Shown here in pieces: positions 28,146 through 36,323 of a stretch of 64,000 nt of DNA. Where the stretch lies: NCBI GenBank assembly GCA_947503935.1, contig CANNFR010000006.1:124001-188000 (forward strand). The letters are read 5' to 3'. The notes beneath the pieces were generated by a model. The model worked only from the letters and a program-made list of their open reading frames with translations. It was not told the origin of the DNA and did no database searches. The translations under genes and the position numbers were made by a program. The number at the start of each line of letters is the position of its first letter. The stretch's first letter is position 1. This stretch comes from an uncultured Paracoccaceae bacterium (GTDB lineage Bacteria; Pseudomonadota; Alphaproteobacteria; Rhodobacterales; Rhodobacteraceae).

Positions 28146-28263
28146 ATCTCGCCTCCGTATTCGCGCGCCTTATAGGCCCGGTCGGGCGCGAGGCAAAGAC
28201 CCGGACTTGGCAAAGCGTCTGGGCCGTGGCAAGCCTGACGCAGCCCGCGAGGAGAAATGCCCC

Positions 28264-28503
28264 ATGAGCACGCCCGTCTTCATCCAGATCCGCTGCAAAC
28301 CCGGCCAGACCTATGCGGTGGCCGAAGAGATCGTGCTGCGTGAGATGCATTCCGAGCTCTATTCCACCAGCGGCGACTATGACCTGATGCTGAAGCTTTA
28401 CATCCCGAAAGACGAAGATGTCGGCCGCTATATCAACGACCGGCTTCTGGATGTGCCGGGGATCGAGCGGTCGCTGACCACGATGACGTTCAAAGCCTTC
28501 TAG
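28264..28503 (+). CDS. Stand-alone Lrp/AsnC ligand-binding (RAM) domain protein
   Basis: 79-residue protein corresponding to only the effector-binding alpha/beta domain of Lrp/AsnC regulators: FIQIRCKPGQTYAVAEEIVLREMHSELYSTSGDYDLMLKLYIP and IERSLTTMTFKAF. The N-terminal helix-turn-helix is missing, so it cannot bind DNA in the usual way. Stand-alone RAM proteins form ring oligomers and may sense amino acids or partner with full-length Lrp proteins. GAGGAG precedes the ATG at 28264. Confidence 0.87.
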   Translation: MSTPVFIQIRCKPGQTYAVAEEIVLREMHSELYSTSGDYDLMLKLYIPKDEDVGRYINDRLLDVPGIERSLTTMTFKAF

Positions 28504-28554
28504 GCGCGGGTCCTGGTACCATGCGTCGGTGCTCTCTCGGCGGGATTAAAACGG

Positions 28555-28587
28555 GTCCCAAAAATCTGCGTTGCAGATTTTTGGGAC
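28555..28587. repeat. Perfect 15-bp inverted repeat with 3-nt loop
   Basis: GTCCCAAAAATCTGC (28555-28569) pairs perfectly with GCAGATTTTTGGGAC (28573-28587) around GTT. It lies 51 bases after the RAM gene. Each strand has a run of five A or T inside the stem rather than after it, so it may be a bidirectional terminator or a repetitive palindrome. It also contains the CTGCG string but its design differs from the 19-bp hairpins at 29.5 and 50.9 kb. Confidence 0.8.
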
Positions 28588-28786
28588 GCCGCTCCAAGCC
28601 TTCCAAAGCCAAATCCACGCTGTATGCTTCGCCGCATATCCCGTTGGAAAAATCGCTCGCCGCATGAGACGCGACGTGAAACCACTTTATCGCAGAGTGA
28701 ACACCAGAACCCATGGTGTCTTTCATGGTTTTGGCAGAAAAGCGAAGTGGGACCGCAATACGAAGGCGGCCTTCACCGATCAGTCG

Positions 28787-29140
28787 ATGCGTGGAAAGAT
28801 GTACAAGAAACATCGGCATGGCCTTGATTATACACCGCTCTTCCAGTTCTTGATCTCCAAGGTCGGAGGAGACTGGGATGCGGTTCACAGTGAGGCCGTC
28901 GGTAGGTTGGACAGGGAGGAGCCGATCTATTGGCTCGTGGCGAAGAGCAAGGAAGCCGGCCGTCCCTTCGTGCGTATCGGCGAGAGTTCATACGTCAGCG
29001 GTCTCTATATCGATGAGGACAATCGCCTGGCTTTCGTCGACCCTGACCTTACTGTCGAGAAAATGAAACCGCTCTGCCCCTGCTGCACCCACACTTTCAA
29101 CGGAAAAAGATTTACGCAAAGCTATGCGTCGTCAGATTGA
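28787..29140 (+). CDS. Conserved-looking hypothetical protein with C-terminal CxCC motif
   Basis: A 117-residue protein beginning MRGKMYKKHRHGLDYTPLFQFLISKVGGDWDAVHSEAVGRLDREEPIYWLV, a basic start followed by a compact soluble domain, VRIGESSYVSGLYIDED, and ending with CPCCTHTFNGKRF. The cysteine cluster CPCC plus His suggests metal binding. I recall similar proteins in other bacteria but cannot name the family. The start is uncertain: 28787 or 28799 begins with the part most likely conserved, and an in-frame ATG at 28664 would extend it by 41 residues. GC content is clearly lower than in neighbours, and a tRNA gene follows, both hinting at acquisition. Confidence 0.6.
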   Translation: MRGKMYKKHRHGLDYTPLFQFLISKVGGDWDAVHSEAVGRLDREEPIYWLVAKSKEAGRPFVRIGESSYVSGLYIDEDNRLAFVDPDLTVEKMKPLCPCCTHTFNGKRFTQSYASSD

Positions 29141-29301
29141 TCGTCGGGAGCCGGACGGGTGTGTCCCCACTTCTGCGCCGGGGCAGCGCAGGACAGCCTC
29201 AGTGCTTGAGTAAACGCCGATCCTCTCAGGCTTGGATCGGATAGAGTCGACGGTGGATCGTTTTCCTACCCGTCCATCATTTGCGGGGGGGGTCTCTTGA
29301 T

Positions 29302-29376
29302 TGGAGCGGGCGAGGCGATTCGAACGCCCGACCCTAACCTTGGCAAGGTTATGCTCTACCCCTGAGCTACGCCCGC
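29302..29376 (-). tRNA. tRNA-Gly (anticodon GCC)
   Basis: Reading the minus strand from 29376: acceptor GCGGGCG, D-arm GCTCAGGGGTAGAGC, anticodon arm AACCTTGCCAAGGTT with GCC, T-arm GGGCG TTCGAAT CGCCT, acceptor CGCCCGC, then T and encoded CCA (29304-29302). All four stems pair. It decodes GGC and GGU. Confidence 0.97.
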
Positions 29377-29503
29377 ACCGATCAAGTGATGGGTCGTTTA
29401 CAAATCTCGCCGCAGACCTGCAAGGGGGAATCTTACGAGTACGCGAAAAAATCCGGCAGCGCGTATGGGTTCTACCCGAGAGAATGCTCTGCGGAAGGGA
29501 GAA

Positions 29504-29648
29504 CAATTCTTCTGCGAAGAATTGAAAAAAGCGATCTTTCTGCGAAAGATCCTCTGTTCCGACCTGTGGCCACGTGATTTTTCGCAGAAAAATCGATGTT
29601 CCGACCTCACAGCGGAAATGAAGTGGAGCAAAAATTGCGCAGAAATTT
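29504..29648. repeat. Array of four CTGCG/CGCAG-loop hairpins
   Basis: Four short palindromes between tRNA-Gly and the 3' end of pyc. H1 29504-29524: arms CAATTCTT/AAGAATTG, loop CTGCG. H2 29533-29551: arms GATCTTT/AAAGATC, loop CTGCG. H3 29576-29594: arms GATTTTT/AAAAATC, loop CGCAG. H4 29632-29648: AAATT/AATTT around GCGCAGA, a degenerate copy containing CGCAG. H2 and H3 are each followed after 2-3 bases by TGTTCCGACCT (29555-29565 and 29597-29607). Loop orientation is forward, forward, reverse, reverse. The array stands immediately behind the pyc stop, so pyc mRNA could include it. Confidence 0.85.
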
Positions 29649-29653
29649 CTTGC

Positions 29654-32600
29654 CTACTCCAGCTCGATCAGCAAATCCTTCGCGTCGATCTGAGCGCCGG
29701 CCTGTACGTGCAGCGCTTTGATCTTACCCTCGCGTTCGGCATGCATGCCGGTTTCCATCTTCATCGCCTCGATGGTCAGCAGCAAGTCACCGGGCTTGAC
29801 CTTCTGGCCCTCTTTCACGGCGACGGTCGCCACGACACCCGGCATCGGCGCGCCGATATGGTTGGGGTTGTCGGCGGCGGCTTTCGGCCGTGTGGCGGTT
29901 TTCGCCTGGACCGCACGGTTCGGCACGCGGATCACGCGGGGCTGGCCATTCAGTTCGAAAAAGACCTTGGCCTCGCCCAACTCATTGGTCTCGCCCATCG
30001 CCTGCATGCGGATTTCCAGCGTCTTGCCGGGATCAATCTCGGCGGCGATCTCCTCTCCGGGTTCCATGCCGTAGAAGAAGGTTCGCGTGGGCAGGGACCT
30101 TACGGGACCATATTGCCTGTGGCGGCCCATGTAGTCGAGGAAGACCTTGGGATACATCAGATACCCGGCAAGGTCTTCGTCATCGACCTTGTAGCCCTCT
30201 AATTCCGCGGACAAGGCAGCGCGCGTGGCCTCGATATCGGTGGACTCGGCGTGAAGGCCGGGCCGATCGGTGATGGATTTTTCGCCCTTAAGCGCCTTCT
30301 TTTGCAACGCTTTCGGCCAACCGCCGGGGGGCTGGCCCAGATTGCCCTTCAGCATGTCGATGACAGAATCCGGGAAGGCCACGTCCTTGCCCGGGTCCTC
30401 GACATCGGCGCGGGTCAGCCCCTGGGCCACCATCATCAAAGCCATATCTCCCACCACTTTGGACGAGGGCGTCACCTTGACGATATCGCCGAACATGCGG
30501 TTGACCTCGGCATAGGCCTCGGCCACTTCGTGCCAGCGTTCCTCAAGCCCCAAGCTGCGGGCCTGGGCCTTGAGGTTCGTGAACTGGCCGCCCGGCATCT
30601 CATGCAGATAAACCTCGGAGGCGGGCGCCTGCTGGCCGGTTTCAAACGCGGCGTAATGGGCGCGGACCTGTTCCCAGTAGTTCGAGATCTCGCGGATCGC
30701 GCCGATATCGAGGCCGGTGCTGCGATCGGTATGGTTCAGCGCCTCGACCACCGTGCCAAGCGTGGCCTGTGAGGTGTTTCCCGAAAGCGAATCCATTGCG
30801 GCGTCCACCGCATCGACACCGGCCTCGGCGGCGGCCAGGATCGTGCCAGACGCGATGCCGGCCGTGTCATGGGTGTGGAAGTGGATCGGCAGGCCGACCT
30901 CGTCTTTCAGTGCCTTCACAAGCACACGGGCCGCGGCTGGCTTCAAAAGCCCCGCCATATCTTTCAGCCCCAGAACATGGGCGCCCGCATCGCGCAATTC
31001 GCGGCCCATGGCGGTATAGTATTTCAGGTCATACTTGGCCCGGGCGGGGTCGAGCATGTCGCCCGTATAGCAGATCGTGCCTTCCAGAATCCGACCGGTC
31101 TCTAGCACCGCATCCATGGCGACGCGCATGTTTTCGACCCAATTGAGCGAATCGAAGACGCGGAACACGTCGACACCGGTCTCGGCCGCCTGGCGCACGA
31201 AGAATTGCACGACATTGTCGGGGTAATTGGTGTAGCCCACCCCGTTGGCGCCGCGCAAAAGCATCTGCAACAGCACGTTCGGCATCCGCGCGCGCAGGTC
31301 GCGCAAGCGCTGCCAGGGGCATTCCTGCAAGAACCGGTAGGCCACATCGAAGGTGGCGCCGCCCCAGCATTCCATGCTGAAGAGCTGCGGCAGATTGGCG
31401 GCATAGGCGGGCGCCACGCGGATCATGTCGATCGAGCGCATGCGGGTCGCCAGAAGCGATTGGTGCGCATCTCGCATCGTGGTGTCGGTGACCAGCAACT
31501 GTTTTTGCGCCAGCATCCAGTCGGCCAGCGCTTTCGGGCCCTTCTGGTCCAACAGCGTCTTGGTGCCCGGTGCCGGATCGCCGCGCTGGGCGGGGGGCTT
31601 CGGCAGGCGCGCGTCGGGCGAGGGCAGGGGGCGACCCGCCGTCTCGGGATGCCCGTTCACCGTGACATCGGCGATATAGGTCAGGATCTTGGTTGCCCGG
31701 TCGCGCCGCTTGCTGAAACGGAACAGCTCGGGCGTCTCGTCGATGAACTTGGTATGGTAGGTGTTGTTCACGAAATCCGGGTGCTTCAGCAGGTTTTCCA
31801 CGAAGGCGATGTTGGTGGCCACGCCGCGGATGCGAAACTCGCGCAAGGCCCGGTCGATCCGGGCGATGGCGGCTTCGGGCGTAGGGGCCCAGGCGGTGAC
31901 CTTCTCAAGCAGGCTGTCGTAATAACGCGTGATCACCGCGCCCGAATAGGCCGTGCCGCCGTCCAGCCGGATGCCCATGCCGGTGGCACCCCGATAGGCG
32001 GTGATCCGGCCGTAATCGGGGATGAAGTTGTTCATCGGGTCTTCGGTGGTGATCCGGCACTGGATCGCGTGGCCGTTCAGCTGCACGTCATATTGGCTGG
32101 CCGTGCCGGTGGCCTCCATCAGGCTTTTGCCCTCGGCGATCTTGATCTGTGCCTGGACGATGTCGATGCCGGTGACCTCTTCGGTCACGGTATGCTCGAC
32201 CTGGACGCGCGGGTTCACCTCGATGAAGTAGAACGCGCCCGTCTCCATATCCATCAGGAATTCGATGGTGCCCGCGCATTCGTAATCCACCGCCTCGGCG
32301 ATCTTCTTGCCGAGATTGCAGATCTCTTCGCGCTGCGAGGGGGAAAGATAAGGCGCGGGCGCGCGTTCCACGACCTTCTGGTTGCGCCGCTGGACCGAGC
32401 AATCCCGCTCCCACAGATGGTAGATGTTGCCCTGGCTGTCGCCCAGGATTTGCACCTCGACATGGCGGGCCTTGAGGATCATCTTTTCCAGATAGCCCTC
32501 GCCATTGCCGAAGGCGGCCTCGGCCTCGCGCCGGCCTTCGCGCACCTTTTCTTCAAGCTCATCTGGGCCCATGATCGGCCGCATCCCGCGCCCGCCGCCG

Positions 32601-33094
32601 CCCCAGGACGCTTTCAGCATCAGCGGATAGCCGACCTCATCCGCCTGTTTGGCGATCAGCTTCATGTCGTCGCCCAGAACCTCGGTCGCGGGGATGACCG
32701 GCACGCCGGCCTTGATCGCGACCTGACGGGCGCTGGCCTTATCGCCAAGCGCGCGCATCGTTTCGGCCTTGGGGCCGATGAAGGTGATGCCGTTGGCCAC
32801 ACAAGCCTCGACGAAATCGGGGTTTTCCGACAGCAGGCCATAGCCCGGATGGATCGCATCGGCGCCGCATTCCTTGGCCACGCGGATCACCTCGGGAATG
32901 CTGAGATAAGCCTGCACGGGCCCGAGGCCCGCGCCCACCTGATAGGCCTCATCAGCCTTGAACCGGTGGAGCGACAGCTTGTCTTCCTCGGCATAGATGG
33001 CCACCGTGCGTTTGCCCAACTCATTGGCCGCCCGCATGACGCGGATCGCGATTTCGCCCCGATTGGCGATCAGGATCTTCTTGAACTCAGCCAT
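29654..33094 (-). CDS. pyc: Pyruvate carboxylase
   Basis: 1146-residue biotin enzyme converting pyruvate and bicarbonate to oxaloacetate at the cost of ATP, an anaplerotic step. Domains in order: biotin carboxylase (about 1-460; KKILIANRGEIAIRVMRAA, ATP-grasp loop KASWGGGGRGMR, FIEVNPRVQVEHTVTEEVTG), carboxyltransferase (about 535-1000; VTDTTMRDAHQSLLATRMR, PIHFHTHDTAG), and a C-terminal biotinyl domain with the biotinylated lysine of EAMKM at about 1112. Full-length alpha4-type enzyme. The start at 33094 gives MAEFKKILIANRGEIA; an upstream in-frame start adds 13 non-conserved residues. Confidence 0.97.
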   Translation of the reverse strand: MAEFKKILIANRGEIAIRVMRAANELGKRTVAIYAEEDKLSLHRFKADEAYQVGAGLGPVQAYLSIPEVIRVAKECGADAIHPGYGLLSENPDFVEACVANGITFIGPKAETMRALGDKASARQVAIKAGVPVIPATEVLGDDMKLIAKQADEVGYPLMLKASWGGGGRGMRPIMGPDELEEKVREGRREAEAAFGNGEGYLEKMILKARHVEVQILGDSQGNIYHLWERDCSVQRRNQKVVERAPAPYLSPSQREEICNLGKKIAEAVDYECAGTIEFLMDMETGAFYFIEVNPRVQVEHTVTEEVTGIDIVQAQIKIAEGKSLMEATGTASQYDVQLNGHAIQCRITTEDPMNNFIPDYGRITAYRGATGMGIRLDGGTAYSGAVITRYYDSLLEKVTAWAPTPEAAIARIDRALREFRIRGVATNIAFVENLLKHPDFVNNTYHTKFIDETPELFRFSKRRDRATKILTYIADVTVNGHPETAGRPLPSPDARLPKPPAQRGDPAPGTKTLLDQKGPKALADWMLAQKQLLVTDTTMRDAHQSLLATRMRSIDMIRVAPAYAANLPQLFSMECWGGATFDVAYRFLQECPWQRLRDLRARMPNVLLQMLLRGANGVGYTNYPDNVVQFFVRQAAETGVDVFRVFDSLNWVENMRVAMDAVLETGRILEGTICYTGDMLDPARAKYDLKYYTAMGRELRDAGAHVLGLKDMAGLLKPAAARVLVKALKDEVGLPIHFHTHDTAGIASGTILAAAEAGVDAVDAAMDSLSGNTSQATLGTVVEALNHTDRSTGLDIGAIREISNYWEQVRAHYAAFETGQQAPASEVYLHEMPGGQFTNLKAQARSLGLEERWHEVAEAYAEVNRMFGDIVKVTPSSKVVGDMALMMVAQGLTRADVEDPGKDVAFPDSVIDMLKGNLGQPPGGWPKALQKKALKGEKSITDRPGLHAESTDIEATRAALSAELEGYKVDDEDLAGYLMYPKVFLDYMGRHRQYGPVRSLPTRTFFYGMEPGEEIAAEIDPGKTLEIRMQAMGETNELGEAKVFFELNGQPRVIRVPNRAVQAKTATRPKAAADNPNHIGAPMPGVVATVAVKEGQKVKPGDLLLTIEAMKMETGMHAEREGKIKALHVQAGAQIDAKDLLIELE

Positions 33095-33350
33095 CGGCAA
33101 CGTCCCCCTATGCGTTGCGCGCACTCTAAGCATGCTGCGGTGCGGCGCAATACCCAGAAGGGCGGAGTGGCAGAGATCGGCGCGATCCTAAAGGTTTCTG
33201 AACTTCTGCATCGTGGAGGTGAGGTGACTTAATTTGGTCAACCAGCGATGGAGAAGACTGATGTGTATAATGAGATCCAGCAAGGATCCGCAAAAAAATG
33301 GGGTTCTCAGGAACGCCTATTACCATTGATGCAGAATACTTAAGCGTTTT

Positions 33351-33941
33351 CTAATCAACAGGACGTATATCGACCGGCATCCTATCATGAGGTGCTCCCT
33401 CTAAATCTAGACTGATGCCGATCGATGGAATGTAATCGAATTCCCCGGTATTAAAGTAGTTCGTGGCTGTAAACTCTACGTAAACCGGAATATATGTATA
33501 GTCACAGTCACCTATACGTATTTGTTTTGGTTCGCGAGCTCTGTATTCTATCTGGGCATTGCTTACTATACGTTCGCTATTTACGGTGCGGCTCCTGACA
33601 ACCGAATTATAGGCCCATGTCATACGGCCGTTTGGGATTGTTAGTTCAGATGGAGGAATGCCGTAGTCAAGTGCGAAGACCGCCCGTTCTGCTTCAAATT
33701 CTCTTATGGTTTGAACCGTATAAAATCCGTGTATAAGCTGGGATGTTACGCTGAAATCATCGTTTCCCCCTACTACCACTTCGACTAAGTCAGGACTAAC
33801 ACGCTGAAACTGAAAGGATAGGCCCCGCCTAAACTCAACGACAATTCCATCCGTAAGGTCTTCTGCATCCACGCATTCAGCGCTTGCGGTTTCAGCAAGC
33901 ACTGTAGAAAGACAGCACGCAAGCATCATTCCCGTTTTCAT
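33351..33941 (-). CDS. Hypothetical secreted protein, AT-rich gene
   Basis: 196-residue protein with a signal peptide (about 1-21, ending TASA) and mature start ECVDAEDLTDGIVVEFRRGLSFQF. No family recognised. The C-terminal half has IRIGDCDYTYIPVYVEF and DYIPSIGISLDLEG, matching in order and spacing the secreted protein at 19061-19744. A GGGAG lies 8-12 bases upstream of the ATG. The gene and about 200 bases on each side are much richer in A+T than the rest of the window, suggesting horizontal acquisition or relaxed composition. It is flanked by pyc and lldD on the same strand, with no sign of shared function. Confidence 0.65.
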   Translation of the reverse strand: MKTGMMLACCLSTVLAETASAECVDAEDLTDGIVVEFRRGLSFQFQRVSPDLVEVVVGGNDDFSVTSQLIHGFYTVQTIREFEAERAVFALDYGIPPSELTIPNGRMTWAYNSVVRSRTVNSERIVSNAQIEYRAREPKQIRIGDCDYTYIPVYVEFTATNYFNTGEFDYIPSIGISLDLEGAPHDRMPVDIRPVD

Positions 33942-34023
33942 CTAGCTCTCCCAGTCACATGTTATAGTAGGGGTTCTTTGCCTTCCACTTGTATTGGAAC
34001 CGTCCAATTGGGGGGGTAAAAGA

Positions 34024-35181
34024 TCATCTCTGGATCACCTTTGTCGACAGGTCGGCAAAGCTCGCCGCGCCAATCTGCGCCATGCAGGACATCATGTCGG
34101 CCTTCAGGATGTGGAGGACATGGGCCGCCCCGATCGGGCCGAGCGCTGCCAACCCATAATGAAACGCCCGGCCCAGCATCACGAAATCGGACCCCAGCGC
34201 CAGGGCCCGCAGCACGTCGAGGCCCGAGGTGACGCCGCTGTCGAAGATCACCGGGTAATCGGGGCCAACGGCCGCGCGGATCGCGGGCAGAACGTCGATG
34301 GTAGCCGGGGCCGCGTCGAACTGGCGGCCCGCGTGGTTCGAGACCCAGACGGCATCGGCGCCCTCTGACACAAGGCGTTTGGCGTCCTCGGCGTTCAGCA
34401 CCCCCTTGACCACCAGTGGCCCGTCCCATTCCGCTCTGAGCTCGGCCAGATAGGCCCAGTCGGGCGCCGTGCGCAGCAGATAGCCGACATGCTGGTTCGA
34501 GGGCAGGGGGCCTTTGACGTTGGAGTAGCTCTCCATCAGCCTCAGCCGCGGTATGCCAGTGCGCAGGATGCCTGCCGCCCAGGCGGGGCGCAGCGCCGCT
34601 TGGGCCAGGATACGGGGCGTCAGCTTCGGCGGGTTGGTCAGGCCGCCACGGGTCTGCCTCTCGCGGCGCGAAGCGGCGGGCACGTCGACCGTCAGGATCA
34701 GCGTGTGAAAGCCCGCATCCTTGGCGCGCCGCAGAATGTCGGCGCGGATCGTAGGGTCGCGCGGGGGGTAGAGCTGAAACCAGCCCTGATCGCCCGCCAG
34801 CGGCCCGATCGTGTCGGGTGTCTGGGCTGCCACGGTGGACAGGCCGTAAGGGATGCCGGCGGCGGCGGCAAGACGGGCAAGGTGCCGCTCGGCATCGGGC
34901 CAGATGATGCCCGACATGCCAACCGGCGCGATGCCGACGGGCAGAGGATAATCGCGACCGAGGAAGCGTGTGCCCAAGTTGGCCGTGATCTCGCCCTTAA
35001 GAACAGCCGGTCTGAACCGGATCGCATCAAGGGCGTCACGGTTCCGGCGCAGCGTGGCTTCATTGCCTGTGCCGCTGTCGAAATACTCCCAGACGAAATG
35101 CGGAATGCGCCGCCGGGCCCGGGCCTTGAGGTCCGAGATCGCGGGAAAACGGCGGTCGAGATGGGCGGTATCGGGCAGCAT
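34024..35181 (-). CDS. lldD: FMN-dependent alpha-hydroxyacid dehydrogenase (L-lactate dehydrogenase type)
   Basis: 385-residue TIM-barrel flavoenzyme. The FMN and active-site motif SNHAGRQFDAAPATI carries the catalytic His and Arg; the N-terminal LKARARRRIPHFVWEYFDSGTGNEATLRRN and the phosphate-binding IFDSGVTSGLDVLRALALGSDFVMLGRAF are typical. Family members oxidise L-lactate, glycolate or mandelate; L-lactate is the most likely substrate by resemblance, so the symbol is provisional. No lactate permease or regulator is adjacent. Confidence 0.88.
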   Translation of the reverse strand: MLPDTAHLDRRFPAISDLKARARRRIPHFVWEYFDSGTGNEATLRRNRDALDAIRFRPAVLKGEITANLGTRFLGRDYPLPVGIAPVGMSGIIWPDAERHLARLAAAAGIPYGLSTVAAQTPDTIGPLAGDQGWFQLYPPRDPTIRADILRRAKDAGFHTLILTVDVPAASRRERQTRGGLTNPPKLTPRILAQAALRPAWAAGILRTGIPRLRLMESYSNVKGPLPSNQHVGYLLRTAPDWAYLAELRAEWDGPLVVKGVLNAEDAKRLVSEGADAVWVSNHAGRQFDAAPATIDVLPAIRAAVGPDYPVIFDSGVTSGLDVLRALALGSDFVMLGRAFHYGLAALGPIGAAHVLHILKADMMSCMAQIGAASFADLSTKVIQR

Positions 35182-35411
35182 GGAACGCGTTATGATCCGT
35201 CATTCCCCGGCGGGCAAGCGCAACGCGCGGCGATATCGCACTACACTGATCGATGCCTACCTCCTTGGGATAGTCCCCGCGCCATGGGCGCCCCCGTCGC
35301 CCCACAGCTTGTCAATTCAGGTGATCTGGGCAATGAATGCATCGTGCTTGGAACTTAACCGATGCCGCACCAGCGGCAGGGGTCACGGCCCTCCTCAACC
35401 TTGGAAGCAAC

Positions 35412-36260
35412 ATGGCTTTGGAAAATCAACGTCTGAAGCAGATCGAGGCGCGCAACGCCGAGGCGTGGAAACAGATCGAGGCTTATCGCGAGGAAGCCAG
35501 GCAAAAAACCATCTCGCATAAAGAGCTTTTGCTGCGTATCCGCGATGCGCCTTATTTCGGCCTGGTCCCCTGTCGGGCCGGAAACCTGGACTTCGTGATG
35601 TTTCACGCCCACGACGATGTGGTGGCGCGCGAATATCTTTGGCGCGGCGAAGACGGATACGAACCCCAGACCGTGAGAACCTGGGTCGAGTGGTGTCGGA
35701 CGCCAGGAGTTGTTCTTGATATCGGCGGGTATTCCGGCCTGATGTCGATATTGGCGGCCCGGGCGAACCCCGGCAATGATGTCCATCTCTTTGAACCCAT
35801 CGACAGAACCATTGAGAGAGCCAACGTCAACGTCAAAGTGAACGGCTTGGGCCAACGGATCACGTTACACCATTTCGCGGCCTCCGATGTTGAGGGCGAA
35901 GCGACCATTCACCTTTATCGCGACGAAAATTTCCTCGGCACCGGCAATTCAATTGATATCAAGGAAAACGTGCCGGTGATCGATAAAAAGACGATCCGGA
36001 CGGTGGCGCTGGATCAGTACATGCCCGATCTGCGGCCGAGCGTTGTGAAGATCGATGTCGAGGGCCATGAATTGGCGACGCTAAATGGTATGATATCCAT
36101 GCTGCGCCAGTCACGCCCGAATATGATCATCGAGGTCTGGTCGAAGACACGCGCCGAGGTGCTCGGCCTCTTGGCCGATTTGGGCTACGAGTACCAGCGC
36201 GTTGAAAAGGTTCCCAGAAACGTCGAGAACTACATTGCCACGCCACGGCGGAGCGGGTGA
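35412..36260 (+). CDS. FkbM family methyltransferase
   Basis: 282-residue SAM-dependent methyltransferase. The FkbM core is visible: VVLDIGGYSGLMSILAARANPGNDVHLFEPIDRTIERANVNVKVNG (SAM-binding motif I and following), then VALDQYM and VVKIDVEGHELATLNGM, the KxDVEGxE signature of the family. The N-terminal 40 residues are Gln/Glu/Arg-rich and probably a coiled coil. The substrate, often a sugar or polyketide hydroxyl, is unknown. The ATG at 35412 with GGAAG upstream is preferred to an earlier in-frame ATG at 35337. Confidence 0.87.
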   Translation: MALENQRLKQIEARNAEAWKQIEAYREEARQKTISHKELLLRIRDAPYFGLVPCRAGNLDFVMFHAHDDVVAREYLWRGEDGYEPQTVRTWVEWCRTPGVVLDIGGYSGLMSILAARANPGNDVHLFEPIDRTIERANVNVKVNGLGQRITLHHFAASDVEGEATIHLYRDENFLGTGNSIDIKENVPVIDKKTIRTVALDQYMPDLRPSVVKIDVEGHELATLNGMISMLRQSRPNMIIEVWSKTRAEVLGLLADLGYEYQRVEKVPRNVENYIATPRRSG

Positions 36261-36323
36261 GATTATAAACTAGGCCGCGTTCGCTGCGGTCAGTCGCGCT
36301 GTTCGTTACGATGAACCGGGCGC

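Noticed and set aside
29132-29506. Minus-strand ORF of 124 codons across tRNA-Gly
   Set aside because: It reads through the tRNA gene and has no family-like sequence.
29504-29648. CRISPR array
   Set aside because: Units are short hairpins with differing arms and irregular, very short spacers; no constant 25-35 nt repeat and no cas genes.
31205-33232. A 675-codon open frame on the plus strand opposite pyc
   Set aside because: It is the antisense shadow of pyc: rich in His, Asp, Arg, Gly, no recognisable domain, whereas the minus strand encodes a complete pyruvate carboxylase.
33962-34429. 155-codon minus-strand frame over the end of lldD
   Set aside because: Arg/Gly/Pro-rich shadow of lldD with no motif; lldD is complete in the other frame.
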